DNA from: Alteromonas marina
GTDB taxonomy: Bacteria > Pseudomonadota > Gammaproteobacteria > Enterobacterales > Alteromonadaceae
Length of the DNA: 64,000 nt
Direction: 5' to 3'
Assembly: GCF_000808575.1 (NCBI RefSeq)
Contig: NZ_JWLW01000012.1
Coordinates: 186,001 to 250,000, forward strand
The notes under the pieces are model-generated. The model had not been told where the DNA came from and did no database searches. It worked only from the letters and a program-made list of their open reading frames with translations. Every line of letters begins with the position of its first letter. The first letter of the stretch is position 1. Below are positions 45,135 to 55,384 of this stretch, piece by piece. The translations under genes were made by a program, and so were the position numbers.

Positions 45135-47456
45135 TTAACCCTCTGGATAGAAGTCACGAAGTGGAAAACGACGTGGTGCAATACCCGTCGCCCTGGCAAA
45201 TGCGTTGGCTATCGCCGCTGCCGCCGCAGGAACTACTAACTCGCCTGCACCTCCCGGTGTTTCTCCGTTAGGCGGCATAAAATGCACTTCAATCTTTGGT
45301 GGCGTGTTGCGCATTCGAGCAATTTCAAAATCGCCGTAACTGCTCTCGCGTATTGCGCCATTGTCGAGGTGTAGACTGGTGCGAATCATGTAGGTAATGG
45401 CGTCGGTTGCCGCACCGATAACTTGCGCCTCAAGGCCGGTTGGATTCAATACTCGGTTCACATCCAGAGCAACAACAATCTTGGTGACTTTACATTCTTT
45501 CTCCGGATTTTTGAACGTTTGTAATTCAACAAGCACTGCGGCTCGAGACTTATACTCTTTATGTAACCCGAGGCCCTGGGCACGTCCTTTTTTCATTCTC
45601 CTTCCCCACTTGCCCTCTCGAGAAACTTTTCGCAGAACAGCTTTGGAGCGCTCATCATCAAGCATTTGTAATCTGAACTGGCATTCGTCTTCGTTCATTG
45701 CGCGTGCCAATTCGTCAACAACTATCTCGTTTGCGACGGCAGCTGTGCCGGAGTAGATGCCGCGCCAAGAGGAGGTTGGCACAACGAATTTTTTTTCGTT
45801 TAGCAGCAAGGAAGTTGCACCAAACTTATATTGCACTAGTTGCGTTGAGTGCCAGACTGTCTGGCTGAAAGCAGCGGGAGCTAATTCTCCTCCCAATGCA
45901 GTAATACCGTCGCCAAAGCCATGTTCGAGATCCAATTCAGCGGTCGCAGCGCGATGGTCAAACGACAACACTTTTTTGCCTATTAAAAAACCTCTAGTGT
46001 AAGTCGCTTTTACGTTGTGCAAGCTGAGCGGTCGTGCGCGGCCAAACTTTGTGTCGTCCTGTCGGGTAAACATAAGTTTGATGGGGCGGTTTACAATTTG
46101 TGAAATACGCGCGCCTTCAACTGCTGCATCAAAAAATAAGCGACGACCAAATGAGCCACCGCTCTGAATTACATTCACCTCAACGTCAGTGGGTAAGACT
46201 CCAAGTTCACGCGCAATTTTGGCTTGTGCTGCAAGTGGCGTCTTGGCGCCAGTCCATACCCTGATCTTTGAGCCGGTTGCATCGGCAACTGCTGTCATGG
46301 TTTCCATAGGGGCATGCGCCAAATAAGGAAAAATGAACTCGCCGCCAACCGAATCTGTAGCCAGAGGGATTTTAGGTAAGGTTGGCAGGTTTATCGCGCG
46401 TAACTGCTCAATGACCTCGGCGTCAGATAGATGTTCGGCAGCACCCTCACTCCATGTAATATTAAGTGCATCACGCGCCCGAAATGCTTCGCCAAAGGAA
46501 CGCGCAACAACAGCCACGCCAGAGGAATTTGCATCAACATCCAACGGAACTTCTTTGATGGCAAGGACACCGGGCAGGCCTATTGCCTCAGAATCGTCAT
46601 ACGTGATCACGCAACCACCTAAGCTGGGTGGCCTAGCGACCACAGTGGGCATCGCGTCTGGTATGTCGAGATCCATCGCGAAATCGAGTTTGCCGGTAAC
46701 AATATCGCGCGCGTCAGCCCGCTTTTGCGGCGTACCGATAATTTTGTATTGTGACGGATCTTTAGGCTTTGCCAGTCGAGCTGCATCGTTGCGTCCCTCA
46801 ACACCTGCGGTGAGCTCAGAGTAAGCAATGCGGCTGCCATTGTTATCAATTGCAAAGCCATTTTCTGTACTAATTTCGTTCACAGAAATCCCGAAATGCA
46901 CTGCAGCTGACAATTTTATCTTATGTAACAGCGCTGCCGCGACCTTGCGCAACGGATCCCAAAGAGAGGTTACCGCGTGAGAGCCTCCTGTAATTTGACC
47001 AGTCGCTCGTCTGATTTCTGCTGGAGATAAAGTCGCATCAATTGAGGACATTTCAACGTCCAGCTCTTCGGCAAGAATCATCATTGCAGCAGTTAATATA
47101 CCTTGTCCTACTTCCATTCTTGGAAGCTCAAAACGGACACGGTTATCGCTCGTTATCTTAATTAAATAATCGTAGTAGAAAGGGTCACCGGAGATAAGCA
47201 ACAGATCTGTTAAATCCAGTTCATCTGCAAGTTCCGGTATTCCTAACAACCGGGCGTTGGCATCCTGAGGACGTATAGCTCCGCTGGTTATGTGTAACGC
47301 AACAGCAAAACTCGAACCCTTAAGCATGTAACCAATAAACTTTCTTCGTCCGGTGTTTTCTAACTCGACAATGTGTTCGTCATCACTACCGGATTGACCA
47401 TGATTCTGTGAGGAGGTAAGCGTCTCTATTTGTTTTGCATGGTTGCTTTTTGTCAT
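45135..47456 (-). CDS. Molybdopterin-binding large subunit, IorB-like, Tat-exported, 773 aa
   Basis: A twin-arginine-like signal (RRKFIGYMLKGSSFAVAL, about 32-50) follows a long polar N-terminus. The aldehyde oxidase/xanthine dehydrogenase core includes MEVGQGILTAAMMILAEEL, GGSFGRRLFFDAAVE, a SWRGIYSGTAAVANEIVVDE segment and the C-terminal GETPGGAGELVVPAAAAAI with the conserved Glu. It resembles isoquinoline oxidoreductase beta subunits; the substrate may be an N-heterocycle or aldehyde. Electrons would pass through the IorA-like partner to a cytochrome. GGAGA precedes the ATG. No cytochrome gene is adjacent. Confidence 0.9.
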   Translation of the reverse strand: MTKSNHAKQIETLTSSQNHGQSGSDDEHIVELENTGRRKFIGYMLKGSSFAVALHITSGAIRPQDANARLLGIPELADELDLTDLLLISGDPFYYDYLIKITSDNRVRFELPRMEVGQGILTAAMMILAEELDVEMSSIDATLSPAEIRRATGQITGGSHAVTSLWDPLRKVAAALLHKIKLSAAVHFGISVNEISTENGFAIDNNGSRIAYSELTAGVEGRNDAARLAKPKDPSQYKIIGTPQKRADARDIVTGKLDFAMDLDIPDAMPTVVARPPSLGGCVITYDDSEAIGLPGVLAIKEVPLDVDANSSGVAVVARSFGEAFRARDALNITWSEGAAEHLSDAEVIEQLRAINLPTLPKIPLATDSVGGEFIFPYLAHAPMETMTAVADATGSKIRVWTGAKTPLAAQAKIARELGVLPTDVEVNVIQSGGSFGRRLFFDAAVEGARISQIVNRPIKLMFTRQDDTKFGRARPLSLHNVKATYTRGFLIGKKVLSFDHRAATAELDLEHGFGDGITALGGELAPAAFSQTVWHSTQLVQYKFGATSLLLNEKKFVVPTSSWRGIYSGTAAVANEIVVDELARAMNEDECQFRLQMLDDERSKAVLRKVSREGKWGRRMKKGRAQGLGLHKEYKSRAAVLVELQTFKNPEKECKVTKIVVALDVNRVLNPTGLEAQVIGAATDAITYMIRTSLHLDNGAIRESSYGDFEIARMRNTPPKIEVHFMPPNGETPGGAGELVVPAAAAAIANAFARATGIAPRRFPLRDFYPEG

Positions 47457-47820
47457 AATTTCTCCGTTTCAGATCAAGACCTTCAATCGTTAACTTAAGC
47501 TTAAGAAAATTCGTTTATTTAACGTAGGTATTTGCAGCTTGCTAAATAAATGTTAACGAGATGCTAACATTACGTACACTTTATTAAGCATTAATAATAA
47601 TTAATACTAAAGTAGGGGGATCCCCCTATTGTAATAGCGACTTTACTCACTGCGAAAGCGATTTTCTTTGCTAAATCAACAATATAGAAATCTGAGATCA
47701 GGACCGAAGTGTAAGGAAGTTTTCCGAATATCCGCTCCTTGTCTAAAGCGGCCCCCAAGATTCAACAGAAGGAGAACCACTCCGCTCTAAAAGCAACCGT
47801 TTAATTCCTAGAGCTTTGAA
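47457..47820. other. Promoter region of the molybdenum hydroxylase operon
   Basis: This region has no gene. A perfect 16-bp palindrome TAGGGGGATCCCCCTA lies at 47613-47628, about 157 bases upstream of the large-subunit start, and is listed separately. The remainder contains no convincing frame. Confidence 0.5.
47613..47628. promoter_or_regulatory. 16-bp perfect palindrome, candidate operator
   Basis: TAGGGGGATCCCCCTA is exactly self-complementary with no loop. It is G/C-rich in an AT-rich surrounding and has no T run beside it. It lies upstream of the molybdenum hydroxylase operon, so a regulator site is plausible, although it is rather far from the gene start. Confidence 0.4.
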
Positions 47821-47827
47821 AACAAAA

Positions 47828-47851
47828 AAGGCGAACCATCCGGTTCGCCTT
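47828..47851 (-). terminator. Terminator of the gcvTHP operon
   Basis: A 10-bp stem (AAGGCGAACC with GGTTCGCCTT) with 4-base loop; on the minus strand it is followed by TTTTTTG. It lies about 40 bases past the gcvP stop. Confidence 0.9.
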
Positions 47852-47892
47852 CCAAATCAATCAAGCTTTATCAGCAACGCTGCTGAACCAAC

Positions 47893-50790
47893 CTACTCCT
47901 CAACATAGCTCTCAATGCTAGGGCAAGAGCAGATCAGGTTACGGTCGCCGTAAACGTCATCAATACGGTTAACCGTTGGCCAGAACTTGTTTCTGTGTAC
48001 TTCTGGTACTGGGTACGCCGCTAACATGCGGTCGTAGCTGCGATTCCAGTCGCTATCACAGATATCCGCTAGCGTGTGTGGTGCGTTATGAAGCGGGTTG
48101 TCAGTGGCATCCCACTCACCGCTTTCTACTTTTGCAATTTCTTGGCGAATGCTAACCATGGCGTTGATAAAACGGTCTAATTCGTACTTCGCCTCCGACT
48201 CGGTTGGCTCAATCATAAGCGTACCCGCTACTGGGAAGCTCATGGTTGGCGCATGGAAACCGTAGTCGTTCAGGCGCTTCGCAATATCTAGCTCGGTTAC
48301 ACCGCTTGCTTCTTTAAGCGGGCGAAGGTCAATAATACATTCGTGCGCTACGCGGCCATTGTTGCCTTTATAAAGCACAGGGAAGTGCCCTTCTAGCTTC
48401 TTAGCCACATAGTTAGCGTTAAGAATAGCTACTTCGGTTGCACGGCGTAGGCCTGCGCTACCCATCATTTTGATGTACATGTAGCTAATAGGCAGAATTG
48501 ATGCACTGCCCCATGGCGCTGCCGATACCGCACCACAATCTTTGCCTGCGGTTTCTACGTTAACAACCGTGTGGTTAGGTAGGAATGGCGCAAGGTGCGA
48601 CTTAACACCAATTGGTCCCATGCCTGGGCCACCGCCACCGTGTGGAATACAGAAGGTCTTGTGTAGGTTAAGGTGCGATACATCTGAACCAATGAAACCA
48701 GGTGACGTAATGCCCACCTGCGCGTTCATGTTCGCGCCGTCCATGTAAACCTGACCGCCGTATTGGTGAACAATGTCACAAATCTCGCGTACGGTTTCTT
48801 CATACACCCCGTGGGTAGACGGATACGTGATCATGGCGCACGATAGGTTGTCACCCACTTCTTCCGCTTTTTTGCGAAGGTCGTTAAGGTCTACGTTACC
48901 TTTGCTATCACACGCTACTACTACCACTTTAAGGCTAACCATTTGCGCAGACGCTGGGTTAGTACCGTGGGCAGAGCTTGGTATTAGGCACACGTTTCTG
49001 TGACCTTCGCCACGGCTTTCATGGTAACGCTGAATAGCCAATAGGCCCGCGTATTCACCTTGTGCACCTGAGTTCGGCTGCATTGAAAGCGCGTCGTAGC
49101 CTGTTACGTTAATTAGCCACTTGCTAAGCTCGGCAATCATTTCTTGATAGCCCGCTGCTTGGTCTAGTGGTGCAAACGGGTGAAGCTGGCCGAATTCAGC
49201 CCATGTTACTGGGATCATTTCAGCCGTTGCGTTTAGCTTCATGGTGCACGAACCCAATGAAATCATTGAGTGGTTAAGCGCCAAATCTTTGTTTTCAAGG
49301 CTCTTGATGTAACGAAGCATCTCTGTTTCAGAGTGATACTTGTTAAACACTTCGTGGGTTAGGAAGTCGCTAGTACGTACTAAACCTTCAGGAATAGATT
49401 TTACGTCTTGCGTGGTTACTTCTGCATCCAGACCTTCCACTGTTAAGCCGTGCTCTTCACCAAGCAGTACGTCGAATAGCGCAATAATGTCTTCGCGTGT
49501 GGTAGTTTCGTCTAGCGACACACCTACCGCACCTTCAAGGTCAGCACGTAGGTTCATGCCTTTTGCGTAGGCTTTTGCTAGTACGTCTTCTTTGTTGCTT
49601 ACCATTACGGTTAGCGTGTCGAAGTACGTGCTGTGCTTTAGCGCTACACCTTTCTGGTTTAAACCAGTAGCAAGAATGTCGGCGAAGCGGTGAATGCGTT
49701 CAGCAATGGTTTTAAGGCCTTGTGGGCCGTGGTATACCGCGTAGAAGCTTGCCATGTTGGCTAGCAGCACCTGCGCTGTACAAATGTTCGAGTTCGCTTT
49801 TTCGCGGCGAATGTGTTGTTCACGAGTTTGTAGCGCCATACGAAGTGCTGGGCGACCACGGGTGTCTTTACTTACACCAATAATACGGCCAGGTAGTGAA
49901 CGCTTGTAGCTGTCGCGTGTAGCAAAGAATGCCGCATGTGGGCCACCATAACCCATAGGTACACCAAAGCGCTGTGCACTACCAAGTGCAACGTCTGCAC
50001 CTAGCTCGCCAGGCGACTTAAGCATTACTAAGCTCATTAGGTCAGCGGCTACTGCCACAATACCTTTTTTCGCTTGTACTGCAGCAATGATGTCGCTGAT
50101 GTCTTTTACTTCACCGGTAGAGGTTGGATATTGAAGTAGCGCACCGAATACGTCGTGTTCTGCCGCTTCTTCTGCCGCACCTTTGATGATTTCAAAACCA
50201 AACATTTCAGCGCGAGTTTCAACCACGTCAACCGTTTGCGGGTGAACGTCGTTAGCAATGAAGAAAGCGTTTGATTTTTTATTCTTAGATACGCGCTTAG
50301 CAAGGCCCATGGCTTCTGCTGCCGCTGTACCTTCATCAAGTAATGATGCCGATGCTAGCTCTAAGCCAGTTAGGTCAATGGTTACTTGTTGGAAGTTAAG
50401 AATAGCTTCTAAACGACCTTGAGCAATTTCTGGCTGGTAAGGCGTGTACGCTGTGTACCAACCTGGGTTTTCTAGCACGTTGCGAAGAATAACGTTTGGT
50501 ACGTGAGTATCGTAGTAACCCATACCAATGAAAGAACGGTTAATTTTGTTCTTTTGTGCAACGGCTTTAAGTTCACTTAATGCTTCAACTTCTGTCGCCC
50601 CTTCACCACATTTTAGTGGCTCTGGTAGCGCAATACCTGCCGGTACAGTTTGCTCAATTAAATCGTCTAGTGAGCTTGCACCAATAGCAGACAGCATTTC
50701 TTCAATTTCGCCTTTACCCGGACCAATGTGACGGCGGATAAATGTATCTTTTTGCTCTAGTTGAGCCAATGTAGGGGAAGTATTCGACAT
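47893..50790 (-). CDS. gcvP: Glycine decarboxylase (P protein), 965 aa
   Basis: A full-length PLP enzyme. [17 protein letters not shown] at the N-terminus and the [16 protein letters not shown] block are P-protein hallmarks, and the PLP-lysine stretch is in [18 protein letters not shown]. Both N- and C-terminal aminotransferase-like halves are present in one chain. The start at 50790 ([13 protein letters not shown]) is preferred over a TTG 11 codons upstream because the length then matches the family. It cleaves glycine with the H protein and is the last gene of gcvT-gcvH-gcvP, ended by a terminator. Confidence 0.97.
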   Translation of the reverse strand: MSNTSPTLAQLEQKDTFIRRHIGPGKGEIEEMLSAIGASSLDDLIEQTVPAGIALPEPLKCGEGATEVEALSELKAVAQKNKINRSFIGMGYYDTHVPNVILRNVLENPGWYTAYTPYQPEIAQGRLEAILNFQQVTIDLTGLELASASLLDEGTAAAEAMGLAKRVSKNKKSNAFFIANDVHPQTVDVVETRAEMFGFEIIKGAAEEAAEHDVFGALLQYPTSTGEVKDISDIIAAVQAKKGIVAVAADLMSLVMLKSPGELGADVALGSAQRFGVPMGYGGPHAAFFATRDSYKRSLPGRIIGVSKDTRGRPALRMALQTREQHIRREKANSNICTAQVLLANMASFYAVYHGPQGLKTIAERIHRFADILATGLNQKGVALKHSTYFDTLTVMVSNKEDVLAKAYAKGMNLRADLEGAVGVSLDETTTREDIIALFDVLLGEEHGLTVEGLDAEVTTQDVKSIPEGLVRTSDFLTHEVFNKYHSETEMLRYIKSLENKDLALNHSMISLGSCTMKLNATAEMIPVTWAEFGQLHPFAPLDQAAGYQEMIAELSKWLINVTGYDALSMQPNSGAQGEYAGLLAIQRYHESRGEGHRNVCLIPSSAHGTNPASAQMVSLKVVVVACDSKGNVDLNDLRKKAEEVGDNLSCAMITYPSTHGVYEETVREICDIVHQYGGQVYMDGANMNAQVGITSPGFIGSDVSHLNLHKTFCIPHGGGGPGMGPIGVKSHLAPFLPNHTVVNVETAGKDCGAVSAAPWGSASILPISYMYIKMMGSAGLRRATEVAILNANYVAKKLEGHFPVLYKGNNGRVAHECIIDLRPLKEASGVTELDIAKRLNDYGFHAPTMSFPVAGTLMIEPTESEAKYELDRFINAMVSIRQEIAKVESGEWDATDNPLHNAPHTLADICDSDWNRSYDRMLAAYPVPEVHRNKFWPTVNRIDDVYGDRNLICSCPSIESYVEE

Positions 50791-50911
50791 AACGTTGTTA
50801 AGCACTCGTAATGGTTGCCGCAAGGGCGCGTTAAATCTTTAAGTTAAAAAGGGGCTGAATTATCTTCATGCCCCTTTTCAAATTATGGTTCTTTTAAAAC
50901 TGCGTAACGAA

Positions 50912-51301
50912 TTACTCTTCGTCGATGCTGTTTTCGTAGCCTTCTGCGTCAAGTAGACCTTCTACTTCAGCCGCATCGTCAGCTTTAATTTTGAATAGCC
51001 AACCGTCGCCGTATGGGTCAGAGTTAACTAGTTCTGGTGAATCTTCTAGGTCTTCGTTAATTGCTACAATTTCACCTGAAATTGGCGCGTAAACGTCAGA
51101 CGCTGCTTTTACCGATTCAGCAACACATACGTCGTCGCCAGTGCTTACTGCGTCGCCAACATCTGGCAAATCAACGAAAACCATGTCGCCAAGTAAGCCT
51201 TGTGCGTGCTCAGATATACCTACAGTGAAAACACCGTCACCTTCAGGGCGAACCCATTCGTGCGTAGCGGCATAGCGTAAATCAGTTGGGATGTTGCTCA
51301 T
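50912..51301 (-). CDS. gcvH: Glycine cleavage H protein, 129 aa
   Basis: A lipoyl-carrier domain: [33 protein letters not shown] and the lipoylated Lys in AESVKAASD. Length is standard. It shuttles the methylamine group between GcvP and GcvT. It lies between gcvT (26-base gap) and gcvP and has AGGAA upstream. Confidence 0.97.
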   Translation of the reverse strand: MSNIPTDLRYAATHEWVRPEGDGVFTVGISEHAQGLLGDMVFVDLPDVGDAVSTGDDVCVAESVKAASDVYAPISGEIVAINEDLEDSPELVNSDPYGDGWLFKIKADDAAEVEGLLDAEGYENSIDEE

Positions 51302-51327
51302 AATCGTTCCTGTTATTCTCTGTTAAC

Positions 51328-52407
51328 TTATAAAACACTTTTTCCATTGCGAACAAAGGAGGGCTTAACCACTTTTACTGTAACCCACTTTTTGCGCATT
51401 TCCACTTCTACTGTTTCTCCAACATCACTTGGTACTCGTGCCATCGCAATTGAGTGACCTAGAGTTGGAGAGAACGTACCTGAAGTGATAACGCCTTCGC
51501 CGCTTTCTGTTTTCACTTTAAGACCGTGACGCAGCACGCCTTTTTCAGTCATCACCAAGCCTACTAGCTTGTCGGTACCCGCTTCGCGCTGCGCTTCTAG
51601 TGCTTTACGCCCTACGAAGTCACGATCAGCCGGTTCCCATGTAATTGTCCAGCCCATGTTGGCGGCTAGTGGTGATACAGTTTCATCCATATCTTGGCCG
51701 TATAGGTTCATGCCTGCTTCTAGGCGAAGGGTGTCGCGAGCACCCAGGCCGCATGGCTTAACGCCCGCGTCTAGTAGTGCTTGCCAAAAGTTTTCCGCTT
51801 GCTCAGCTGGCACCATAATTTCATAGCCTGCTTCACCGGTATAACCTGTGGTAGCAATGAATAAGTCTTCTGCTTGTACACCAAAGAATGGCTTCATGCC
51901 CGCTACCGCTTCTTTTTGCGCTGCGCTGAACAGGTTAGCGGCTTTTTCTTTTGCGTTAGGGCCTTGTACGGCAATCATGGCAAATTCAGGGCGCTCGGTG
52001 ATGGTTACGTCAAAGCCTTCTGCTTTGCTCATTAACCAGTTCATGTCTTTTTCGCGCGTTGCTGAGTTAACTACTAGGCGATAGTTAGTTTCGTCGAAGT
52101 GATAAACGATAAGGTCGTCTACAACACCGCCTTCTTCGTTAAGCATGCCGCTGTATAGCGCTTTGCCTTTGTCTTTTAGTTTTGCCACGTCGTTGGCTAA
52201 AAGGTACTGAAGATAAGCTTTGGCTTGCGCGCCTTTTACGTCAACAATGGTCATGTGAGACACATCGAACATACCGGCGTCTTGACGCACAGCGTGATGC
52301 TCTTCAATTTGTGAACCATAGTTAATTGGCATATCCCAGCCGAAGAAATCGACCATTTTCGCACCGGCTTCTAGGTGCTTTGCGTGTAGGGCGGTGGTAC
52401 TAGACAT
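51328..52407 (-). CDS. gcvT: Glycine cleavage T protein (aminomethyltransferase), 359 aa
   Basis: A folate-binding aminomethyltransferase: [43 protein letters not shown] and [19 protein letters not shown] are all standard. It moves the methylene group to tetrahydrofolate. It is the first gene of the operon. I looked in the upstream 160 bases for the conserved core of a glycine riboswitch and did not see one. Confidence 0.97.
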   Translation of the reverse strand: MSSTTALHAKHLEAGAKMVDFFGWDMPINYGSQIEEHHAVRQDAGMFDVSHMTIVDVKGAQAKAYLQYLLANDVAKLKDKGKALYSGMLNEEGGVVDDLIVYHFDETNYRLVVNSATREKDMNWLMSKAEGFDVTITERPEFAMIAVQGPNAKEKAANLFSAAQKEAVAGMKPFFGVQAEDLFIATTGYTGEAGYEIMVPAEQAENFWQALLDAGVKPCGLGARDTLRLEAGMNLYGQDMDETVSPLAANMGWTITWEPADRDFVGRKALEAQREAGTDKLVGLVMTEKGVLRHGLKVKTESGEGVITSGTFSPTLGHSIAMARVPSDVGETVEVEMRKKWVTVKVVKPSFVRNGKSVL

Positions 52408-52561
52408 TCCACTTACTCTTTTTAATTTGAAAGGTAGAAAACGAAACTGAGTATAGTGAGCTAACGTTTATGCAACAAATTGGAAATTTTTATCAATACA
52501 TTTAAAAAGCAAATGTATTTTTAAGAAAACATGAGGAAAGCAAATATTTAACCGCTTACTG

Positions 52562-52729
52562 ATGCATTCAGATTGTTTAACGAAGATCGCAGCCGAGACT
52601 ATTGAACCTGAAACAGCTAAATATCAGATGGTGTTTGGAACGGGCAGTGACAATTCAATACTCAGCTCTTTTGAAACGTTGCTGAATGCTTGCTACGCAA
52701 TTGTTGAGGACGGTGGAAGGAATGTTTAA
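52562..52729 (+). CDS. Possible small ORF, 55 aa
   Basis: On the plus strand between gcvT and nagA (both minus), an ATG opens MHSDCLTKIAAETIEPETAK and ends FETLLNACYAIVEDGGRNV. Composition looks protein-like (Glu, Ala, Asp, hydrophobics balanced), but the only ribosome-binding-like sequence (GAGGA) is too far upstream. It might be a remnant of a longer gene. No family is recognised. Confidence 0.3.
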   Translation: MHSDCLTKIAAETIEPETAKYQMVFGTGSDNSILSSFETLLNACYAIVEDGGRNV

Positions 52730-52773
52730 ATACTGATTAGTAGCCTGTTAAAAGTTGTTCAATAGCAAGTGTG

Positions 52774-53913
52774 CTAAACGCACACTTCACCATTTTGCCA
52801 AACGTTTGCAATTGCGTGGTCTTCGCTTAGCTCTACAAAGTTCGCCCGCTGCCCTACTGCAATGCTGCCTAGTGTCTCGTTAATACCCATAAACATAGAC
52901 GGTGTTGCACTTGCCATATAGCTCGCGTCTTCTAGCGAAATTCCTATGTCGTTAACGCAGTTAATAACCGCGCCATGCATGTCTAAACAACTTCCTGCGA
53001 GTGTGCCATCAGGTGTAGTAAGTTTGTTTCCCACACGAGTAATATGGGTATCGAAAAAATCTATAACCTCTTCGTCAGCTCCTACGTGGGCCATGGCATC
53101 GGTAACCAGCATTAATTGCGAAGGCCCTTTGGTTTTGAAAGCCAGCTCAACCGCTTTACGGTGCAAATGCTGATGGTCAACAATGATGCCGCAGGTGTTA
53201 TTGCTTAGAAGCGCTGCGCCAACCATACCAGGTTCACGAGAGGTAAACGGCGACATGGCGTTGTATAAATGTGTAAATCCAGAAGCTCCCGCTTCAATCG
53301 CAAGCTGCACAATATCAAACGGTGCATTAGAGTGCCCTAGCGCTACAATAACGCCTTGGTTTACTAAGTCCCGTATAACATCACACGAGGTATTTTCTGG
53401 TGCTACGGTAATCATTACCTTGCCAAGATCTTTTCGGGTATAGGTGGCAAGTTCTCTGTCGGTTAATGGCCGTATATATTTTGAAAGGTGTACGCCTTTT
53501 TTCTCAACGCTTAAGTGTGGCCCTTCAAAATGAATTCCTTCAACGCTTGGGTGCCGGCTCTCTATTGCTTCACTTACCGCATTGGCGGCGCTTTCGATAG
53601 TTGCTATGTTATCGGTAATAAGCGTGGGGAATAATGTGGTGGTACCAAACTTTCGATGGGCTTTGGACATTGTGCTTATGCTTTTAAACGTTGGGGCGTG
53701 ATTAAACATTACGCCACCGCCGCCGTTCACCTGTGTATCTACATACCCAGGAATAAGCCTGTTAGACACGCGCTCAGAAATTTCTTCACGCTGCTTTTGT
53801 GAATTAGAAAGTGCTTCGATGTGAGTAATTACGCCCTCTTTGATCGTGAGTACTTGGTCTTTTTCCCAGTTACCTTTTATCAAAACGTTTTCGGCTAAAA
53901 TTGTCTTCATCAT
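52774..53913 (-). CDS. nagA: N-acetylglucosamine-6-phosphate deacetylase, 379 aa
   Basis: Amidohydrolase barrel with NagA landmarks: GYVDTQVNGGGGVMFN, EGIHFEGPHLS (metal Glu), VALGHSNAPFD, GFTHLYNAMSPFTSREPG, GIIVDHQHLH and LVTDAMAHVG with the catalytic Asp. It converts GlcNAc-6-P to glucosamine-6-P in the cytoplasm. The kinase that supplies its substrate is the next gene upstream on the same strand (131-base gap). No NagB or permease is in the window. Confidence 0.95.
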   Translation of the reverse strand: MMKTILAENVLIKGNWEKDQVLTIKEGVITHIEALSNSQKQREEISERVSNRLIPGYVDTQVNGGGGVMFNHAPTFKSISTMSKAHRKFGTTTLFPTLITDNIATIESAANAVSEAIESRHPSVEGIHFEGPHLSVEKKGVHLSKYIRPLTDRELATYTRKDLGKVMITVAPENTSCDVIRDLVNQGVIVALGHSNAPFDIVQLAIEAGASGFTHLYNAMSPFTSREPGMVGAALLSNNTCGIIVDHQHLHRKAVELAFKTKGPSQLMLVTDAMAHVGADEEVIDFFDTHITRVGNKLTTPDGTLAGSCLDMHGAVINCVNDIGISLEDASYMASATPSMFMGINETLGSIAVGQRANFVELSEDHAIANVWQNGEVCV

Positions 53914-54043
53914 TGCGCTTTCATTTTCCTAATTACGTACGGTTGTAGCAGTGTTTTGTTTGCTGCTTATAACGTTGATTTTTCGTCGCTTATCTCATTA
54001 CTTGCATCGAAATTTGTCATGTGACCTTATGGCTTACTTGCCG

Positions 54044-54958
54044 TTATTGGTCATCATGTATTGCCTTAGCGTACTTGATAGCGCCCTGCTCTGGCGATAA
54101 TTCACATGCTTGCAGGCGCGTACGGATTTTCTTAGAAAAGTAAGGTACATACACATTGCTTAACCCACCAATTAAAGCAAGATTATACGTGTTATCACCT
54201 AGAAGTCGCTGAGCCATACTTTCTAAATATTCGCCACCTTCGTTAAAAATGCGAACAACTTGAGGCTCACCTTCACTTAAAAGTGGCAGCATACACGGCA
54301 CTAAGTTCGCGTAATGATAAGTACTAAACCCAGCACATTTAGCCACCATCTCATCGGCATTTGAGGTCCCGAGCTCTGCACATACTTTTTTGGCAAGGTC
54401 ATCAGGGCTTCGAATATTGTCTAAGCACAGTAAGGTGTGCTGAATAGCTTTTAGACCTAGCCAAGCGCCACTTGCAAAATCACCTATTGGAAAGCCGTGT
54501 CCGCCTAAATCTGTAAACTTACCCTCGTTAAATACGGTGCCAGCCGACCCCGTCCCCACAATGATCACCGCGCCCGGCTTTCCATTATGAGCACCTACGC
54601 AGGCAGCGTGTAAATCACTTAGTATGTGAAGCGAATGAAAGGGGTGCTGCCAGTTTTCAAAGTGAGCTTTTGCGGTGCTTATATTAGCGCCAGCCAGCCC
54701 GGCTGCAACTACACACTGTGATAGCGTAATGGGTGTGACTGGGATTTCGCTATTCTGTGAAGCCAATAAGATATTAGCAGACTCAATAGCCTTATCTACC
54801 CCATCCAATATAGAGGTTTTAGCAAGTTCTGCGTCTCGCATTATATTAGCTGGACCGCTAATGCCTTCACCTAGATGCGTGCCGTTCTTATCTTGTAGTA
54901 TGACTCTGCACTTAGTACCGCCGCCATCTATGCCGATAAAATACAAATCAGAGTTCAT
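54044..54958 (-). CDS. N-acetylglucosamine kinase of the BadF/BadG family, 304 aa
   Basis: An ASKHA-fold kinase: FIGIDGGGTKCRVIL for phosphate-1, then AGPANIMRD, VVAAGLAGANI, ILSDLHAACVGA and IIVGTGSAGTVF for phosphate-2, GLKAIQH and ALIGGLSNVY. It lies upstream of nagA, which matches the NagK-NagA order known in Shewanella-type chitin/GlcNAc pathways, where a BadF-type kinase replaces the PTS. The product would be GlcNAc-6-P. Confidence 0.88.
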   Translation of the reverse strand: MNSDLYFIGIDGGGTKCRVILQDKNGTHLGEGISGPANIMRDAELAKTSILDGVDKAIESANILLASQNSEIPVTPITLSQCVVAAGLAGANISTAKAHFENWQHPFHSLHILSDLHAACVGAHNGKPGAVIIVGTGSAGTVFNEGKFTDLGGHGFPIGDFASGAWLGLKAIQHTLLCLDNIRSPDDLAKKVCAELGTSNADEMVAKCAGFSTYHYANLVPCMLPLLSEGEPQVVRIFNEGGEYLESMAQRLLGDNTYNLALIGGLSNVYVPYFSKKIRTRLQACELSPEQGAIKYAKAIHDDQ

Positions 54959-55384
54959 TACATGTTCTCGTAGTTAACATCACTCATTACATACTTAGTC
55001 AGCACATCGCTATGCGCGGTAACTCACTTTAAACGCGCAACACTTCTTAGATCGACACGCTGATTTAATTTTTTTGATAAGCGCTACTAGAGCGTAACTG
55101 TTTGCTGCTATTGGTTAATTATATTATCGATATTTAATTACTAAAGCCTATCACAATTGCGCTTAGCTTAACGTAGTTTGCTACGTTTAATAGCTTGAAT
55201 TCGTGAATTCATAAACGTGATTACACTGACTCTGCGTTGTCTTGCGATACTTGAGGGGCGTATTCGTGGGTGCTTTATACAACTAGCAACGTAAATCTTA
55301 TCTAAGTTGATAATATGGGCTTTCAGTGCCATACATTTGCAAATACAATAACAAAAAGCACTTACATTAATAAACCTGATAAAT
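54959..55384. other. Intergenic region between divergent nagK and LysR genes
   Basis: This 426-base region should hold promoters for both sides. I searched for a NagR-type palindrome (AATGACA...TGTCATT in form) and did not find one. It contains GAATTCGTGAATTC near 55197. A minus-strand open frame of 82 codons here lacks supporting features. Confidence 0.4.

Noticed and set aside
52408..52560. Glycine riboswitch upstream of gcvT
   Set aside because: I searched the leader on the minus strand for the conserved paired aptamer core and saw nothing convincing.
54959..55384. NagR-type operator in front of the GlcNAc genes
   Set aside because: No matching palindrome of the expected form was found by eye in either the 53914-54043 or 54959-55384 gap.
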